Positions 9,697-19,032 are shown, counted from the stretch's first letter. The stretch: 64,000 nucleotides of DNA from Grimontia indica (GCF_000333895.2 NZ_ANFM02000033.1:38110-102109), one strand, 5' to 3'. Made by a program: numbers and translations. Notes: a model not told the origin generated them from the letters alone.

Positions 9697-10587
9697 ATGG
9701 AAATGAAAAAACTGGATGTGATGGAGTTAATGCTACTCGCTGCACTTTGGGGAGGCTCATTCATCCTTATTCGTTATGCAGTGCCGGACTTTGGCCCATT
9801 GGCTTTAATACTGGTGCGAGTTGGCCTCGGCGCACTGTTTTTGCTTCCGCTATTACAACTCAAAGGGCATACCGCCGCTTTCCGTGAGCATTGGTTTCAC
9901 GCTTGTGTCGTCGGGCTTTTTAGTTCGGCTATTCCATTTATTCTTTTTGCCTATGCCATGGTCAGTGTGACCGGGAGTTTTGCATCTATTGTGAATGCAG
10001 GTACGCCTATCTGGGGGGCGATTATTGCCTATCTTTGGCTTGGCGAGTCGCTGAACCGTGATCGGATATTGGGTTTGTTACTGGGTGTACTAGGGGTGAT
10101 CATCCTGGTTTGGGGCAAGCTGGATTTTGGCGATCAAGGTCTGGGTTGGCCGGTCGTTGCTGTGCTGGGCGCTACTTTGATGTATGGCATCTCCGCGAGT
10201 TATACAAAGCGATTCCTGACCGGAGTTCCACCATTGGTGACAGCAACAGGCAGTCAGGTTGGGTCAACAATTGTTCTGCTGCCTCTGGGACTGCTTTTTT
10301 GGCCAGAAACTGCGCCAGATTCTGCAGCCTGGATCGCGGCAGCCATTTTGGGGATTGCATCTACCGGCTTTGCTTACATCCTGTTTTTTAGACTGATTAG
10401 CAGGGTAGGGCCAACCAATACGATCGCAGTCACTTTCCTTATTCCGCTATTTGCTGCGGTTTGGGGTGTTGCCTTCCTGGGGGAAATCATCACACCGAGA
10501 ATGTTGGCGGGGGGATTAACGATCTTTGCTGGTACTGCCCTAACGACGGGAATAGTGAGTTTCGGACGAAGGGAAAAGCGAGCATAA
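9697..10587 (+). CDS. DMT-superfamily EamA transporter
   Basis: This is an inner-membrane permease of 296 residues with ten predicted TM helices arranged as two EamA repeats. The first runs from LLAALWGGSFILIRYAVP to LLGVLGVIILVWG, and the second from VVAVLGATLMYGISASYTKR to the C-terminal LAGGLTIFAGTALTTG. The WGGSF motif and the LGESL / LGEIITPRML segments at each repeat end are family hallmarks. Members export amino acids or other small metabolites, but the substrate cannot be read from sequence. SD CAGGGA precedes the ATG. It converges on the marR-type gene, with a shared terminator between them. Confidence 0.88.
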   Translation: MEMKKLDVMELMLLAALWGGSFILIRYAVPDFGPLALILVRVGLGALFLLPLLQLKGHTAAFREHWFHACVVGLFSSAIPFILFAYAMVSVTGSFASIVNAGTPIWGAIIAYLWLGESLNRDRILGLLLGVLGVIILVWGKLDFGDQGLGWPVVAVLGATLMYGISASYTKRFLTGVPPLVTATGSQVGSTIVLLPLGLLFWPETAPDSAAWIAAAILGIASTGFAYILFFRLISRVGPTNTIAVTFLIPLFAAVWGVAFLGEIITPRMLAGGLTIFAGTALTTGIVSFGRREKRA

Positions 10588-10589
10588 AA

Positions 10590-10611
10590 AAAGAGCCCGA
10601 ATGGGCTCTTT
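10590..10611. terminator. Bidirectional terminator between the DMT gene and the marR-type gene
   Basis: A 9-bp perfect stem (10590-10598 with 10603-10611) is flanked by an A-run on the left. It forms an ideal U-tract terminator for the leftward regulator and follows the rightward exporter by two bases. Confidence 0.9.
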
Positions 10612-10628
10612 CCGATCCTGTTTTTTCA

Positions 10629-11120
10629 TCACTCAGAGCGTACAGGCTCGGCGGATGTAAGAGGTGTCACTTCCAAAAGCGGTGCTGCGTCAATGTTGTC
10701 AGCGTTCATCATCGAAGAGATGCGCTGGACAGAAGAGATCAGTAGGGACTGTTCCCACTCTTCGAGAGACTGGAAGCGGGAAATAAAGCTTTCCTGCAAA
10801 GGCTTTGGAGCCTGCTCTAATGCTTTCACACCTTCAGGTGTTAAATGGGCATGAACTTTACGCTTATCCAGATTACTTCTCACACGCACAATCAGGTTAC
10901 GGTTGGCCAAGCGATCAAGAATTGTGGTCGCTGTTGCCTGACTCATGTTGGTGTGGTTGGAAAGCTGACGAATGGTGACTTCGCCCAGTTCCTGGATTGC
11001 ACGCATCAGAACCAACTGGGGTCCTGTCAAACCTGCTTCTTTATTCAGTTTTCTAGAATGCAGATCGATAGCGCGGATGATTTGTCGTAGTGCAACCAGA
11101 ACCTCTTCGTGCTTCTCCAT
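10629..11120 (-). CDS. MarR-family transcriptional regulator
   Basis: This is a dimeric winged-helix regulator of 163 residues. The recognition region reads VTIRQLSNHTNMSQATATTILDRL, followed by the wing with RSNLDKRKVHAHLTPEG, where the Asp-x-Arg pair is the MarR signature. The C-terminus has an extra polar tail. MarR proteins usually repress themselves and nearby efflux or catabolic genes on binding small aromatic ligands. The convergent DMT exporter is a possible but unproven target. A strong SD (AAAGGAGA) precedes the ATG. Confidence 0.9.
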   Translation of the reverse strand: MEKHEEVLVALRQIIRAIDLHSRKLNKEAGLTGPQLVLMRAIQELGEVTIRQLSNHTNMSQATATTILDRLANRNLIVRVRSNLDKRKVHAHLTPEGVKALEQAPKPLQESFISRFQSLEEWEQSLLISSVQRISSMMNADNIDAAPLLEVTPLTSAEPVRSE

Positions 11121-11578
11121 AGAAGCCTCTCCTTTAGACAGCAGGATGTTAAAAATCGCGGGGATTATCGATATAAAAGATCAAGATTTAAAGACCTTTT
11201 ACACAGGAATATTGCTGATAGGGCAATAAGCTTAAAAGACGGAGACTTTCATCACTGATTCACAGCAGAATGTGCGCCGTTGTTGAAGGAAAAATCCCAG
11301 CGATTATCGGATATTAACTTGTATTTCTCACTTTAACTTTAGGTCAACCTTACACCCAAGGCTCAATCTGTCTCAAGCGATGTGACACGAACCTTCACCC
11401 GAACCTCTCATTCATCCTTGAAATAAAATGAAAGTCCCAAAATTTCAACGAATGATTACGTTTGGTCAATCTAAATGATAAAAACTATCAATATCATTTG
11501 AATTTACTCGAGTGTGAATGTAATAATTGTTGTCGATCGCAATAATTTGTTACAACTACACGCATTCAAGGAATGATT
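11121..11578. other. Divergent intergenic region between the marR-type gene and the iron cassette
   Basis: About 460 bases contain no credible gene. The right part holds the Fur-like box listed separately and an AT-rich promoter region for the imelysin gene. The left 60 bases should carry the marR-type promoter. Confidence 0.5.
11476..11490. promoter_or_regulatory. Fur-like box upstream of the iron cassette
   Basis: TGATAAAAACTATCA matches the 7-1-7 Fur motif TGATAATnATTATCA at 12 of its 14 defined positions. A further inverted TATCATT arm lies just to the right, suggesting overlapping sites. It lies about 90 bases before the imelysin start, in front of genes whose families are known to be iron-regulated. 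Confidence 0.65.
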
Positions 11579-12835
11579 ATGAAGCGCTCCACTTTGGCAA
11601 TTGCCAGCTCTATTTGGGTTCTTTCTTCTGTTTCAACCACTGCAATGGCGGCAACGCCGGACGAAGTCGTAAACCACTACGCAAATCTGGCTCATGCTGT
11701 TTACAGTGATGCGCAACAATCTGCGATGAAGTTGGATTCCGCGATTGAAGCCCTCATCGAATCTCCATCTCAAGCCAACCTAGATGCTGCAAAAGCAGCT
11801 TGGGTTGCTGCACGCGTACCTTATCAACAATCTGAAGTATTCCGTTTTGGTAACGCTATTGTGGACGACTGGGAAGGTCAGCTGAATGCTTGGCCACTGG
11901 ATGAAGGCTTGATCGACTATGTAGCAACGGATTATCAATACGAACTGGGTAATGGTGGTGCAGTAGCGAACATCGTGTCTAACACTAGCATTCAGGTAGG
12001 TAGCGAGAAGTTGGATGTCACCGCTATTACGCCTGAGTTATTGGCTTCTTTGAACGAAATTGGTGGGTCTGAAGCGAATGTGGCGACAGGTTATCACGCT
12101 ATCGAGTTCTTACTTTGGGGTCAGGATCTGAATGGCACTCAATCTGGTGCGGGTGAGCGTCCTTACACTGATTTTGCCTACGGCGAAGAATGTACCAACA
12201 ACAATTGTGACCGCCGACGTGAATACCTGAAAGCCGCTTCTGATTTGCTCATAGAAGATTTAACTTGGATGGAAAAGCAATGGTCTGCGAATGAGTCAGG
12301 CAACTACCGCGAAACCCTTTTGAAAGAAGACACCACAAACGGTCTGCGTAAGATGCTGTTTGGCATGGGCTCACTTTCACTCGGTGAGTTGGCAGGCGAA
12401 CGCATGAAAGTCGCGTTAGAGGCGAACTCGACGGAAGACGAGCATGATTGTTTTTCTGACAACACGCACAACTCCCACTATTACAACGAGCAAGGTATCT
12501 ACAACGTACTGACTGGCTCTTATCAGCGTATTGATGGTTCTGAACTGACGGGCCCTTCACTGCTGGATATGGTGAAGAAGAAAAACGATAAAGCGGCTGC
12601 ACAAATCAAAGCTGATTTCGACTCTGCCCGCACTGCCGTTTACCAACTCGTAGAATCTGCTGAGAAAGACAATGTGCATTTTGACCAGCTTATTGCGTCC
12701 GACAACGCTGATGGTAACAAGCTGGTGAACAACGCCATTTCTGCACTGGTTCAACAAACCCGCAGTATTGAAACGGTCGCTGCGGAGTTAGGGATTTCCA
12801 ACCTGAACCCTGACAGCGCTGATCATCAGTTCTGA
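11579..12835 (+). CDS. Imelysin-family periplasmic protein (IrpA-like)
   Basis: This 418-residue exported protein belongs to the imelysin/M75 (ICMP) family, linked to iron acquisition and to the EfeO periplasmic component. A Sec signal peptide ends near STTAMAA. The GxHxxE motif that defines the family is present as GYHAIEFLLWGQD, and the second conserved helix bundle is visible around KMLFGMGSLSLGELAGERM. It contains two possible cysteine pairs (EECTNNNCDRR). The start is the second ATG, six bases after AAGGA; the first ATG directly abuts that SD. It leads a four-gene cassette behind a Fur-like box. The family is structurally known but a transport role remains inferred. Confidence 0.9.
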   Translation: MKRSTLAIASSIWVLSSVSTTAMAATPDEVVNHYANLAHAVYSDAQQSAMKLDSAIEALIESPSQANLDAAKAAWVAARVPYQQSEVFRFGNAIVDDWEGQLNAWPLDEGLIDYVATDYQYELGNGGAVANIVSNTSIQVGSEKLDVTAITPELLASLNEIGGSEANVATGYHAIEFLLWGQDLNGTQSGAGERPYTDFAYGEECTNNNCDRRREYLKAASDLLIEDLTWMEKQWSANESGNYRETLLKEDTTNGLRKMLFGMGSLSLGELAGERMKVALEANSTEDEHDCFSDNTHNSHYYNEQGIYNVLTGSYQRIDGSELTGPSLLDMVKKKNDKAAAQIKADFDSARTAVYQLVESAEKDNVHFDQLIASDNADGNKLVNNAISALVQQTRSIETVAAELGISNLNPDSADHQF

Positions 12836-12856
12836 GTTTGATTCTTATGTTTTACC

Positions 12857-12890
12857 AAGCCTCCCTGGGTTTTAGGCCTTAGGGAGGCTT
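12857..12890 (+). promoter_or_regulatory. Intra-cassette hairpin between the imelysin gene and the di-heme gene
   Basis: A perfect 10-bp stem (12857-12866 with 12881-12890) and 14-base loop have no T-run after them. It is more likely an mRNA-stability or partial-attenuation element than a full terminator. Confidence 0.5.
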
Positions 12891-12918
12891 CTGTCGTTTA
12901 GCTGGTTTCAATGTCGTT

Positions 12919-14295
12919 ATGAAATATATTCCTTTCGCTTTTGCTGTAATTGCCTGTTCTGCCAACGCCTCTGCTATTAAATCCGGTGGAGATACCACGA
13001 CCAACAAGCAGGGTGTCAATGCCTTCTCACAACCTGCCACCAACCTTCCTATGATTGAGCGCATCGACTTCAGCGTCGGTAACAGCTTTTTCAGAAACCC
13101 TTGGGTAAGTGCGCCTGCTTCGACGGATGCAAGGGATGGACTGGGCCCACTTTTCAACACAAATGGTTGCCAGAACTGCCATATCAAAGATGGGCGCGGT
13201 CATTTACCCAAACCAGGCGATGACAACGCCGTTTCTATGCTGATCCGCCTTAGTATCCCTGCAATGACAGATGCGCAGAAAAAAGCGCTGATCATGTCAG
13301 GTAACATCCCTGACCCGGTTTATGGCGGCCAACTCCAGGACTTCGCACTTCCGGGGGAGAAGCCAGAAGGTCGGATTGCCCTGAGTTTCGAGAAACACAA
13401 TGAAACGTTCAAAGACGGTTATTCGGTAGAGCTTCGAAAACCTGTCATCACTATCGAAGATCTCAATTACGGAGACATGCACCCTCATATAGAGAAATCT
13501 GTTCGTATGGCGCCACCTATGATTGGTCTTGGTTTGCTTGAGTCTGTCACTGAGCAAACGATGAGGGGTATTGCCGAAGCGCAAATCAAAGAGGGCAAAG
13601 GCGTATCAGGGCGTCCAAACGAAGTGTGGGATGTTCTGCAGGAAAAAACCGTCGTTGGACGCTTTGGATGGAAAGCCGGCCAACCCACACTGATGCAGCA
13701 AAACGCGGCGGCATTTAATGGTGATCTTGGCTTAACCAGTGCTTTGTTCCCCGCGGAGAACTGCACTTCAGCCCAAACACTCTGTGAACGGCTGCCAAAT
13801 GGCGGTACCCCTGAAGTCACAGAAAAGGTGCTTAATTTCGTTGAGTTCTATTCCCAGCATCTAGCTGTGCCTATGCGTCGAAACCTCGACGATCCCAAAG
13901 TGCAACTAGGGGAGAAGCTCTTCACCGACGCAGGCTGTGAAAGTTGCCATCAATCAACGCTTCAAACCGGAGAGCGCACTGATAGGCCAGCGCTGAGCAA
14001 TCAAATTATTCATCCTTATACAGATTTGCTGCTTCATGACATGGGTGAAGGATTGGCAGACAACCGCGGTGAATTCATTGCCAACGGGCAGGAATGGCGA
14101 ACTGCGCCGTTGTGGGGCTTGGGCTACACCGAAGAGGTGAATGGACATACCGAGTATCTGCATGATGGGCGGGCAAGAAACGTAATGGAAGCGGTTCTGT
14201 GGCATGGCGGCGAAGCCGAGAACAGCAAACAACACGTTTTGGGATTCGATAAAACGCAGCGCGAAGCCCTGATTGCTTTCCTGAATTCGTTGTAG
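12919..14295 (+). CDS. Di-heme c-type oxidoreductase (DHOR / DUF1111 family)
   Basis: This is a periplasmic c-type cytochrome of 458 residues. A short signal peptide (MKYIPFAFAVIACSANASA) is followed by two CxxCH heme sites, in NGCQNCHIKDGRG (about residue 87) and AGCESCHQST (about 339). The C-terminal LWGLGYTEEVNGHTEYLHDGRARN stretch is typical of the DUF1111 'thiol oxidoreductase' family. Family members co-occur with imelysin genes in Fur-regulated cassettes. The redox partner is unknown, and iron reduction or oxidation in the periplasm is an inference. Unlike its neighbours it has a poor SD. Its stop lies 11 bases before the next start. Confidence 0.88.
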   Translation: MKYIPFAFAVIACSANASAIKSGGDTTTNKQGVNAFSQPATNLPMIERIDFSVGNSFFRNPWVSAPASTDARDGLGPLFNTNGCQNCHIKDGRGHLPKPGDDNAVSMLIRLSIPAMTDAQKKALIMSGNIPDPVYGGQLQDFALPGEKPEGRIALSFEKHNETFKDGYSVELRKPVITIEDLNYGDMHPHIEKSVRMAPPMIGLGLLESVTEQTMRGIAEAQIKEGKGVSGRPNEVWDVLQEKTVVGRFGWKAGQPTLMQQNAAAFNGDLGLTSALFPAENCTSAQTLCERLPNGGTPEVTEKVLNFVEFYSQHLAVPMRRNLDDPKVQLGEKLFTDAGCESCHQSTLQTGERTDRPALSNQIIHPYTDLLLHDMGEGLADNRGEFIANGQEWRTAPLWGLGYTEEVNGHTEYLHDGRARNVMEAVLWHGGEAENSKQHVLGFDKTQREALIAFLNSL

Positions 14296-14306
14296 GAGCG
14301 GTAGCC

Positions 14307-15320
14307 ATGTTTGTTCAATCACCAATGAAAACACTCACGCTAAGCGTGACGCTGTCACTACTGTCGGGTTGTTTCAGTGAAGCAGCATTGAAAGAGAGTG
14401 AGCTGGTAATGTGGGAGATGCAAAAGCAATCCACTAAGCGATTTCTCGAAGCTGCAAGAGCGTTGGAAGGAAGTGTTCGTGGACTCTGCAAAACACCTTC
14501 TGAAGAAAAACTGAATCAAGCGCAGAGCATGTGGATCGAAACCATGAGGGCTTGGCAGCCTTTTGTGGGAGGGAATTCTGGCAACGAAGCGGCTATGTCG
14601 ATCAGTTGGAACATCCAGTTTTATCCTGACAAGAAAAACACTACGGGTCGTCAGTTGACCCAGCTCTTGAAGAAAGATGCGGTTCCAACTGCTGATGAGT
14701 TGGCTCAGCAAAGTGTTGCTGTGCAGGGGCTTGGCGCGATTGAATGGTTGCTGTTTGACGAGGCAGATGTCGAGTCCATGGAAATGCGTTGTCCTCTTAC
14801 GCTGTCGGTAGTCGGTCGAAGTGTGAAATCAGCAGAGGCGCTGGACAGCGCGTGGCAGGTCAACCCTTGGAATGACCTGACTGGGAAGCAACTGGAAGCA
14901 GAGACGCTTCGCAGCGTGACCTCCCAACTCGATGCAATTTCAAAGACCTTATCATTACCAATGGGCAAGCCGGGTTTCCCCAAGCCTTATCAGGCTCAGG
15001 CTTGGCGCTCTGGTCAATCGAATGCGTTTTTGAGAGATGGACTGGTGTCTTTACAACAACGGTACGAATCCATACTCCAACCACTGTTGGTTGAAAAAGG
15101 ACATACCGAACTTGCTCACCGTTTGGATTTCCATTTCGAGTCGGCGGTGAAAAGTGTTCCGGAAAGCATGTCAATGGCACCGCTACTGGTAGATAAGTCG
15201 GGCTATCAGTCATTGATGATTGTTGCTAACAACATTGATTATCTGCAAACCGCACTGAGTGACGAAGTAGGGCCAACGTTGGGCTTGGTGGTTGGGTTTA
15301 ATTCAACGGATGGAGACTAA
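14307..15320 (+). CDS. Imelysin-family lipoprotein
   Basis: This is a second imelysin-like protein (337 residues), sharing only distant similarity with the first. The N-terminus carries a lipobox (LSLLSGC), so it should be anchored to a membrane as a lipoprotein. The family motif region is degenerate: GLGAIEWLLFDEAD aligns with GYHAIEFLLWGQD of the first copy, with the His replaced. The N-terminal helix bundle (KLNQAQSMWIETMRAWQPF) matches the first protein's AAKAAWVAARVPYQ segment. SD AGGAG precedes the chosen ATG by eight bases; a second ATG six codons in is possible. It is tightly spaced in the cassette. Confidence 0.85.
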   Translation: MFVQSPMKTLTLSVTLSLLSGCFSEAALKESELVMWEMQKQSTKRFLEAARALEGSVRGLCKTPSEEKLNQAQSMWIETMRAWQPFVGGNSGNEAAMSISWNIQFYPDKKNTTGRQLTQLLKKDAVPTADELAQQSVAVQGLGAIEWLLFDEADVESMEMRCPLTLSVVGRSVKSAEALDSAWQVNPWNDLTGKQLEAETLRSVTSQLDAISKTLSLPMGKPGFPKPYQAQAWRSGQSNAFLRDGLVSLQQRYESILQPLLVEKGHTELAHRLDFHFESAVKSVPESMSMAPLLVDKSGYQSLMIVANNIDYLQTALSDEVGPTLGLVVGFNSTDGD

Positions 15321-15323
15321 AGG

Positions 15324-16412
15324 GTGAGTATGAGCCAAAAGCGTCGCCGCTTGTTATTGTCTTCATTGGGTTTGCTTACTACAGGAGCTTTAGCTGGTGG
15401 TTGGCGTGTTTATCTGAATGAAGCCGATAAAGCCAAACCAGCGTTTCTTGGCTGTGCCAAAACATCAGACGGAAGTTTCGCGGTAACGGCAGCGAATTCA
15501 AATGGGGAGGTTTGCTTCCAAACCTCATTACCCGGACGTGGGCACGGCATAGCAATAAACCAGAATAGATCGCTTGCCTATGTGTTTGCGCGGCGTCCAG
15601 GACAATTCATTGAAAGCGTCGATCTGGAAACAGGCGCCGTTCGCAACACGACTTCGCCGCCAGCTGGAAAATTCTTCTACGGGCACGGCGACGTACTAAG
15701 AAACCAACTCTTTGTCGTAGAGGGAGATATCGCAACGAGTGAAGGCAGTATTGGCATTTATCACACCCATCGAAATGGCTCATTGACCCGTGTGCGTGAA
15801 ATTTCTGGCTTTGGTATCGGTCCTCATGAAATGAAGGTTATCAATGGCACTACTCTGGCAGTCGCTGTTGGTGGGATCCGCACTGAAGGCAGGAAGAAAT
15901 TGAATCTGGATTCGATGCAGCCGTCATTGGCGTTGTTGGATATTGAGTCAGGACAGGTGAAAGAGAAATACACCTTAGAAGATCCAAAACTGAGTATTCG
16001 CCACTTGGCATTGAGCCCAAAAGATGACGTGGTGATTGCGCAGCAATATCAAGGAGACGCTGAGAACATCGTTCCATTATTGTCAATAAAAAGACCAGGA
16101 CGTGACATTACGCATCTCAAAGCCAGTAGAGAACAGTGGACGCGTTTTCAGCAATACATTGGCAGTGTTGCGTGTACAGAATCGCAGATAGTTGCGACTT
16201 CTCCACGTGGAAATTGTTTTGGAATTTGGGACTTAGCCTCAGGCGTACTTACTGAGATGGGATCATTGATCGATGCCTCGGGTGCGGCTGCGGAGAAGGA
16301 CCTTTTTGCTCTCAGTGCGGGTAGTGGGCGATTAGTCATACGTAATCATCAAAAAAGTATTGCTTTTCAGCCTTCTAGCGTCGTTTGGGATAATCATTGG
16401 GTCATGCTTTAG
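15324..16412 (+). CDS. DUF1513-family exported beta-propeller-like protein
   Basis: This 362-residue protein is the fourth member of the iron cassette and starts three bases after the preceding stop. The N-terminus (QKRRRLLLSSLGLL, then TTGALAGG) has a twin-arginine-like run and hydrophobic core, so Tat or Sec export is likely. The rest shows repeated beta-rich segments such as GHGIAINQNRSLAYVFARRP, GPHEMKVINGTTLAVAVGGI and IRHLALSPKDDVVIAQQYQG, consistent with a seven-bladed propeller. DUF1513 genes accompany imelysin and DHOR genes in many proteobacteria; their function is unknown. Start is GTG at 15324 or ATG at 15330. Confidence 0.82.
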   Translation: MSMSQKRRRLLLSSLGLLTTGALAGGWRVYLNEADKAKPAFLGCAKTSDGSFAVTAANSNGEVCFQTSLPGRGHGIAINQNRSLAYVFARRPGQFIESVDLETGAVRNTTSPPAGKFFYGHGDVLRNQLFVVEGDIATSEGSIGIYHTHRNGSLTRVREISGFGIGPHEMKVINGTTLAVAVGGIRTEGRKKLNLDSMQPSLALLDIESGQVKEKYTLEDPKLSIRHLALSPKDDVVIAQQYQGDAENIVPLLSIKRPGRDITHLKASREQWTRFQQYIGSVACTESQIVATSPRGNCFGIWDLASGVLTEMGSLIDASGAAAEKDLFALSAGSGRLVIRNHQKSIAFQPSSVVWDNHWVML

Positions 16413-16513
16413 GATGATGCTTTTCTAACCCTTTGTTTTCCAATATTCATAAAAATTCCGCCAGCGAAAACCGCGCCATTTGCCATACTATGATCTCTAA
16501 CCGGAGGTAGCGC

Positions 16514-18154
16514 ATGTTTTCTGCTCGTACGCTTATCAAGGCACTGTTTGTATATATTGCCATGCCATTGGCCGCTAACGCACTGGAAACTATGGAGTCA
16601 CCTAATAGTGTCTCTAAAGAAGCCGTGCTGTGGGTCAAACAGGCCGAGCCGGAGCCAGGTGTCGTCAATTTCACTTATGACGTCGCTAAAATTTATGAGT
16701 ATTTCTCTTATGCTCCTATCTGGCATGACTACCGTGCAAAAGACGAGCTTGAAACCCAGATAAATATTATCTCGTTGGCAGGTATCAGTCAGGATTTTGA
16801 ATGGCGTGCGGTTATCTTGCGTCAGTTAAGAGCCAGTGGTGATTGGCGTGCGTACGACGTGTTCGCTACTGACAGCCTTCTTGCACTGATTGGTTACATC
16901 GAATCAATTCCTGAATTTGGCAAGAGTTGGTATTTCGGTACGGATATCAGTGAAGCTTTACCGCGCCCAACACTTACGCAAACCAATAATCTAATTGTTT
17001 CTGCCAGCAGAAACGAACTTTATGATTTTGTGTTTAAGTTGCGTCCGGATACGCCTCAGTACCGTGAAATGGCAAAAGCGATTGTTGCTCTTCAGGATCA
17101 AGAATCCATGTACTGGCCGAAGGTGACGCAGGGTGGGCTGATCAAGCACGGCGCAAAGCTCGAAAATCCGGATAACCTGATCACCAATCTTGAGCGCCAG
17201 GGTGTTTTGAGTACCTATGACGCGCAACGCCTGAAGATAGAGCAAGTGGGTTTTTACAATGCCTTGTTGGTTGAAGCAGTCAAACGTTTTCAAGAAAGAC
17301 ATGGCTTGAAGCGAGATGGTGTTATCGGCAACAAGACGCGTCGTTGGTTGAATATGTCGGTGAACTCCAGGATCCAAATTCTTGCCTTGAATATGGAGCG
17401 TCTGCGTTTGTGGCCGACAGATCGTGAAAAAATCATTCTGGTAAACATTCCAAACTACGAAATGGAACTGTGGATGGACAGTCAACTTGTTCTCGACAGC
17501 AAAGTGGTTGTGGGTCGACCAAGCCGAAGGACGCCACTGTTTGAATCGCGCCTAGATTCCGTTGTCTTTAATCCGAGTTGGAATGTGCCAGTTAAGATCA
17601 TGCGTGAAGACATTTTACCTAAGGTGCAACAGGACAACGAATATTTGGATAAACACTCTTATACCGTCCTGAGTAGCTGGGTAAATGGATCCGTGATTTC
17701 CTCTGAGGAGATTGATTGGGAGAGCGTGAGCCCGAATAATTTCCCATACCGTCTTCAGCAGTCGCCGGGTAACTTCAATGCACTTGGTCGCTACAAGTTC
17801 AATACGCCCAATGGCAATGCTATCTATTTGCATGACACGCCAGCCAAAGGTTTGTTCAGCAAATCGCGCCGCGCATACAGCTCAGGCTGCATCAGAGTGC
17901 AGAAAGCGGAGATATTGGCGCAGGTGTTGTTGAGCCGGTCTGGGTTGGAGTTTGGCGACTACGAATATTACCAGCGTATTCCCGAGACTAAGTGGGTATC
18001 GCTGCGTAAGAAGATCCCTGTTCATACCATTTATCAGACTGCATGGGTGAATGACGACGGTGAAGTACAGTTTCGTGAAGACGTCTACCACTACGACGCG
18101 CGCCCAAAGCGTAATGCAGCCTTTTCATTAACCGCTAAAAACCAACAGTCTTAA
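16514..18154 (+). CDS. ldtD: L,D-transpeptidase LdtD (YcbB family)
   Basis: This is a periplasmic peptidoglycan 3-3 cross-linking enzyme of 546 residues. A signal peptide ends at PLAANA. An N-terminal scaffold domain follows, then a peptidoglycan-binding module (LLVEAVKRFQERHGLKRDGV, then IGNKTRRWLN) around residues 250-280. The YkuD catalytic domain comes next, with HDTPAKGLFSKSRRAYSSGC then IRV: the His, the Ser-x-Gly-Cys nucleophile and Arg are all present. It acts on meso-DAP side chains and resists most beta-lactams (family knowledge). SD GGAGG precedes the ATG. As in E. coli, ycbK is next and gloC not far, and mukB lies 13 kb upstream instead of adjacent. Confidence 0.95.
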   Translation: MFSARTLIKALFVYIAMPLAANALETMESPNSVSKEAVLWVKQAEPEPGVVNFTYDVAKIYEYFSYAPIWHDYRAKDELETQINIISLAGISQDFEWRAVILRQLRASGDWRAYDVFATDSLLALIGYIESIPEFGKSWYFGTDISEALPRPTLTQTNNLIVSASRNELYDFVFKLRPDTPQYREMAKAIVALQDQESMYWPKVTQGGLIKHGAKLENPDNLITNLERQGVLSTYDAQRLKIEQVGFYNALLVEAVKRFQERHGLKRDGVIGNKTRRWLNMSVNSRIQILALNMERLRLWPTDREKIILVNIPNYEMELWMDSQLVLDSKVVVGRPSRRTPLFESRLDSVVFNPSWNVPVKIMREDILPKVQQDNEYLDKHSYTVLSSWVNGSVISSEEIDWESVSPNNFPYRLQQSPGNFNALGRYKFNTPNGNAIYLHDTPAKGLFSKSRRAYSSGCIRVQKAEILAQVLLSRSGLEFGDYEYYQRIPETKWVSLRKKIPVHTIYQTAWVNDDGEVQFREDVYHYDARPKRNAAFSLTAKNQQS

Positions 18155-18434
18155 CCGCTTCAAACCGGATTGTGGTGAGTGTCAGTGTGATGCTTACCAC
18201 AATTGCATATTTTTACACTCTCCTGACAAAGTCTAAAACCCGGTGAAAATCATCAGGAAACGGTGTTATTTACAGTAGCTTGCTCATTATCGAGACATTT
18301 TGGGGTTTGATAAACATTTTCAATATCGCTAGATTCCTCTTGTTTTAAGAGTTGTAACGGGAAAAGCACCGCTTTTAGCGTAGTTAGCAACTCTGATGTT
18401 GTATTTAGTACTTTGTGGGAAATTGTTAGTTGTT

Positions 18435-18989
18435 ATGGACGGTTTGGATACCCAACGTCGTCGCCTAATACTGGGCGGTGCGGCGTGTTTAGTGGCGGCA
18501 GCCTTACCTCAAACGGCGCTCGCTCTGCCGTTGGCAGTCGGTAAACCACGAAATATAGACATGTTGAGCATTAATACCGGTGAACATGCTGATGTTTGCT
18601 ATTTCAACGGTAAGCAGTATGTAGACAAAGAATTGGCTGTGCTGAACCAGCTATGCCGTGATCACAGACGTAATGTTTCTACCGAGATGGATCCGAAACT
18701 CTACGATCAACTTGCGGCGATTTATGACCTTGTCGATGCCAGAAACCCAATCACTATGGTGTCGGGTTATCGTTCACCAGCGACCAATGAAATGCTGCGT
18801 AAAAATGGCGGTGGTCAGGCTAAGAAGAGTTACCACACCACGGGACAGGCTATCGACTTCTTCATTGAAGATGTATCTTTGTCTAAATTACGCAAAGCCG
18901 CGTTGGAGCTTCAGGCTGGTGGCGTTGGTTATTATCCGCGTAGCGGCTTCATTCATATTGATACTGGGCCGGTTCGCAGCTGGTCTTAA
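18435..18989 (+). CDS. ycbK: YcbK-type murein DD-endopeptidase-like protein (DUF882, M15 fold), Tat-exported
   Basis: This is a 184-residue periplasmic metalloprotein of the peptidase M15/DUF882 family. A twin-arginine signal (DTQRRRLILGGAACLV) fits the known Tat export of E. coli YcbK (MepK). The zinc and catalytic site residues appear in SGYRSPATNEML, KSYHTTGQAIDFFI (His and Asp) and GFIHIDTGPVRSW (His). E. coli MepK cleaves 3-3 cross-links made by L,D-transpeptidases, so the adjacency to ldtD is functionally sensible. The ATG was chosen because the longer frame would bury the Tat signal; the SD is weak. Confidence 0.92.
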   Translation: MDGLDTQRRRLILGGAACLVAAALPQTALALPLAVGKPRNIDMLSINTGEHADVCYFNGKQYVDKELAVLNQLCRDHRRNVSTEMDPKLYDQLAAIYDLVDARNPITMVSGYRSPATNEMLRKNGGGQAKKSYHTTGQAIDFFIEDVSLSKLRKAALELQAGGVGYYPRSGFIHIDTGPVRSWS

Positions 18990-19002
18990 CTATCGAAGAT
19001 TT

Positions 19003-19026
19003 AAAAAGGCGCCTCGGCGCCTTTTT
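19003..19026. terminator. Bidirectional terminator between ycbK and the olsF-like gene
   Basis: A GC-rich palindromic stem is flanked by five A on the left and five T on the right. It lies between convergent stops. Confidence 0.92.
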
Positions 19027-19032
19027 CAGTTC

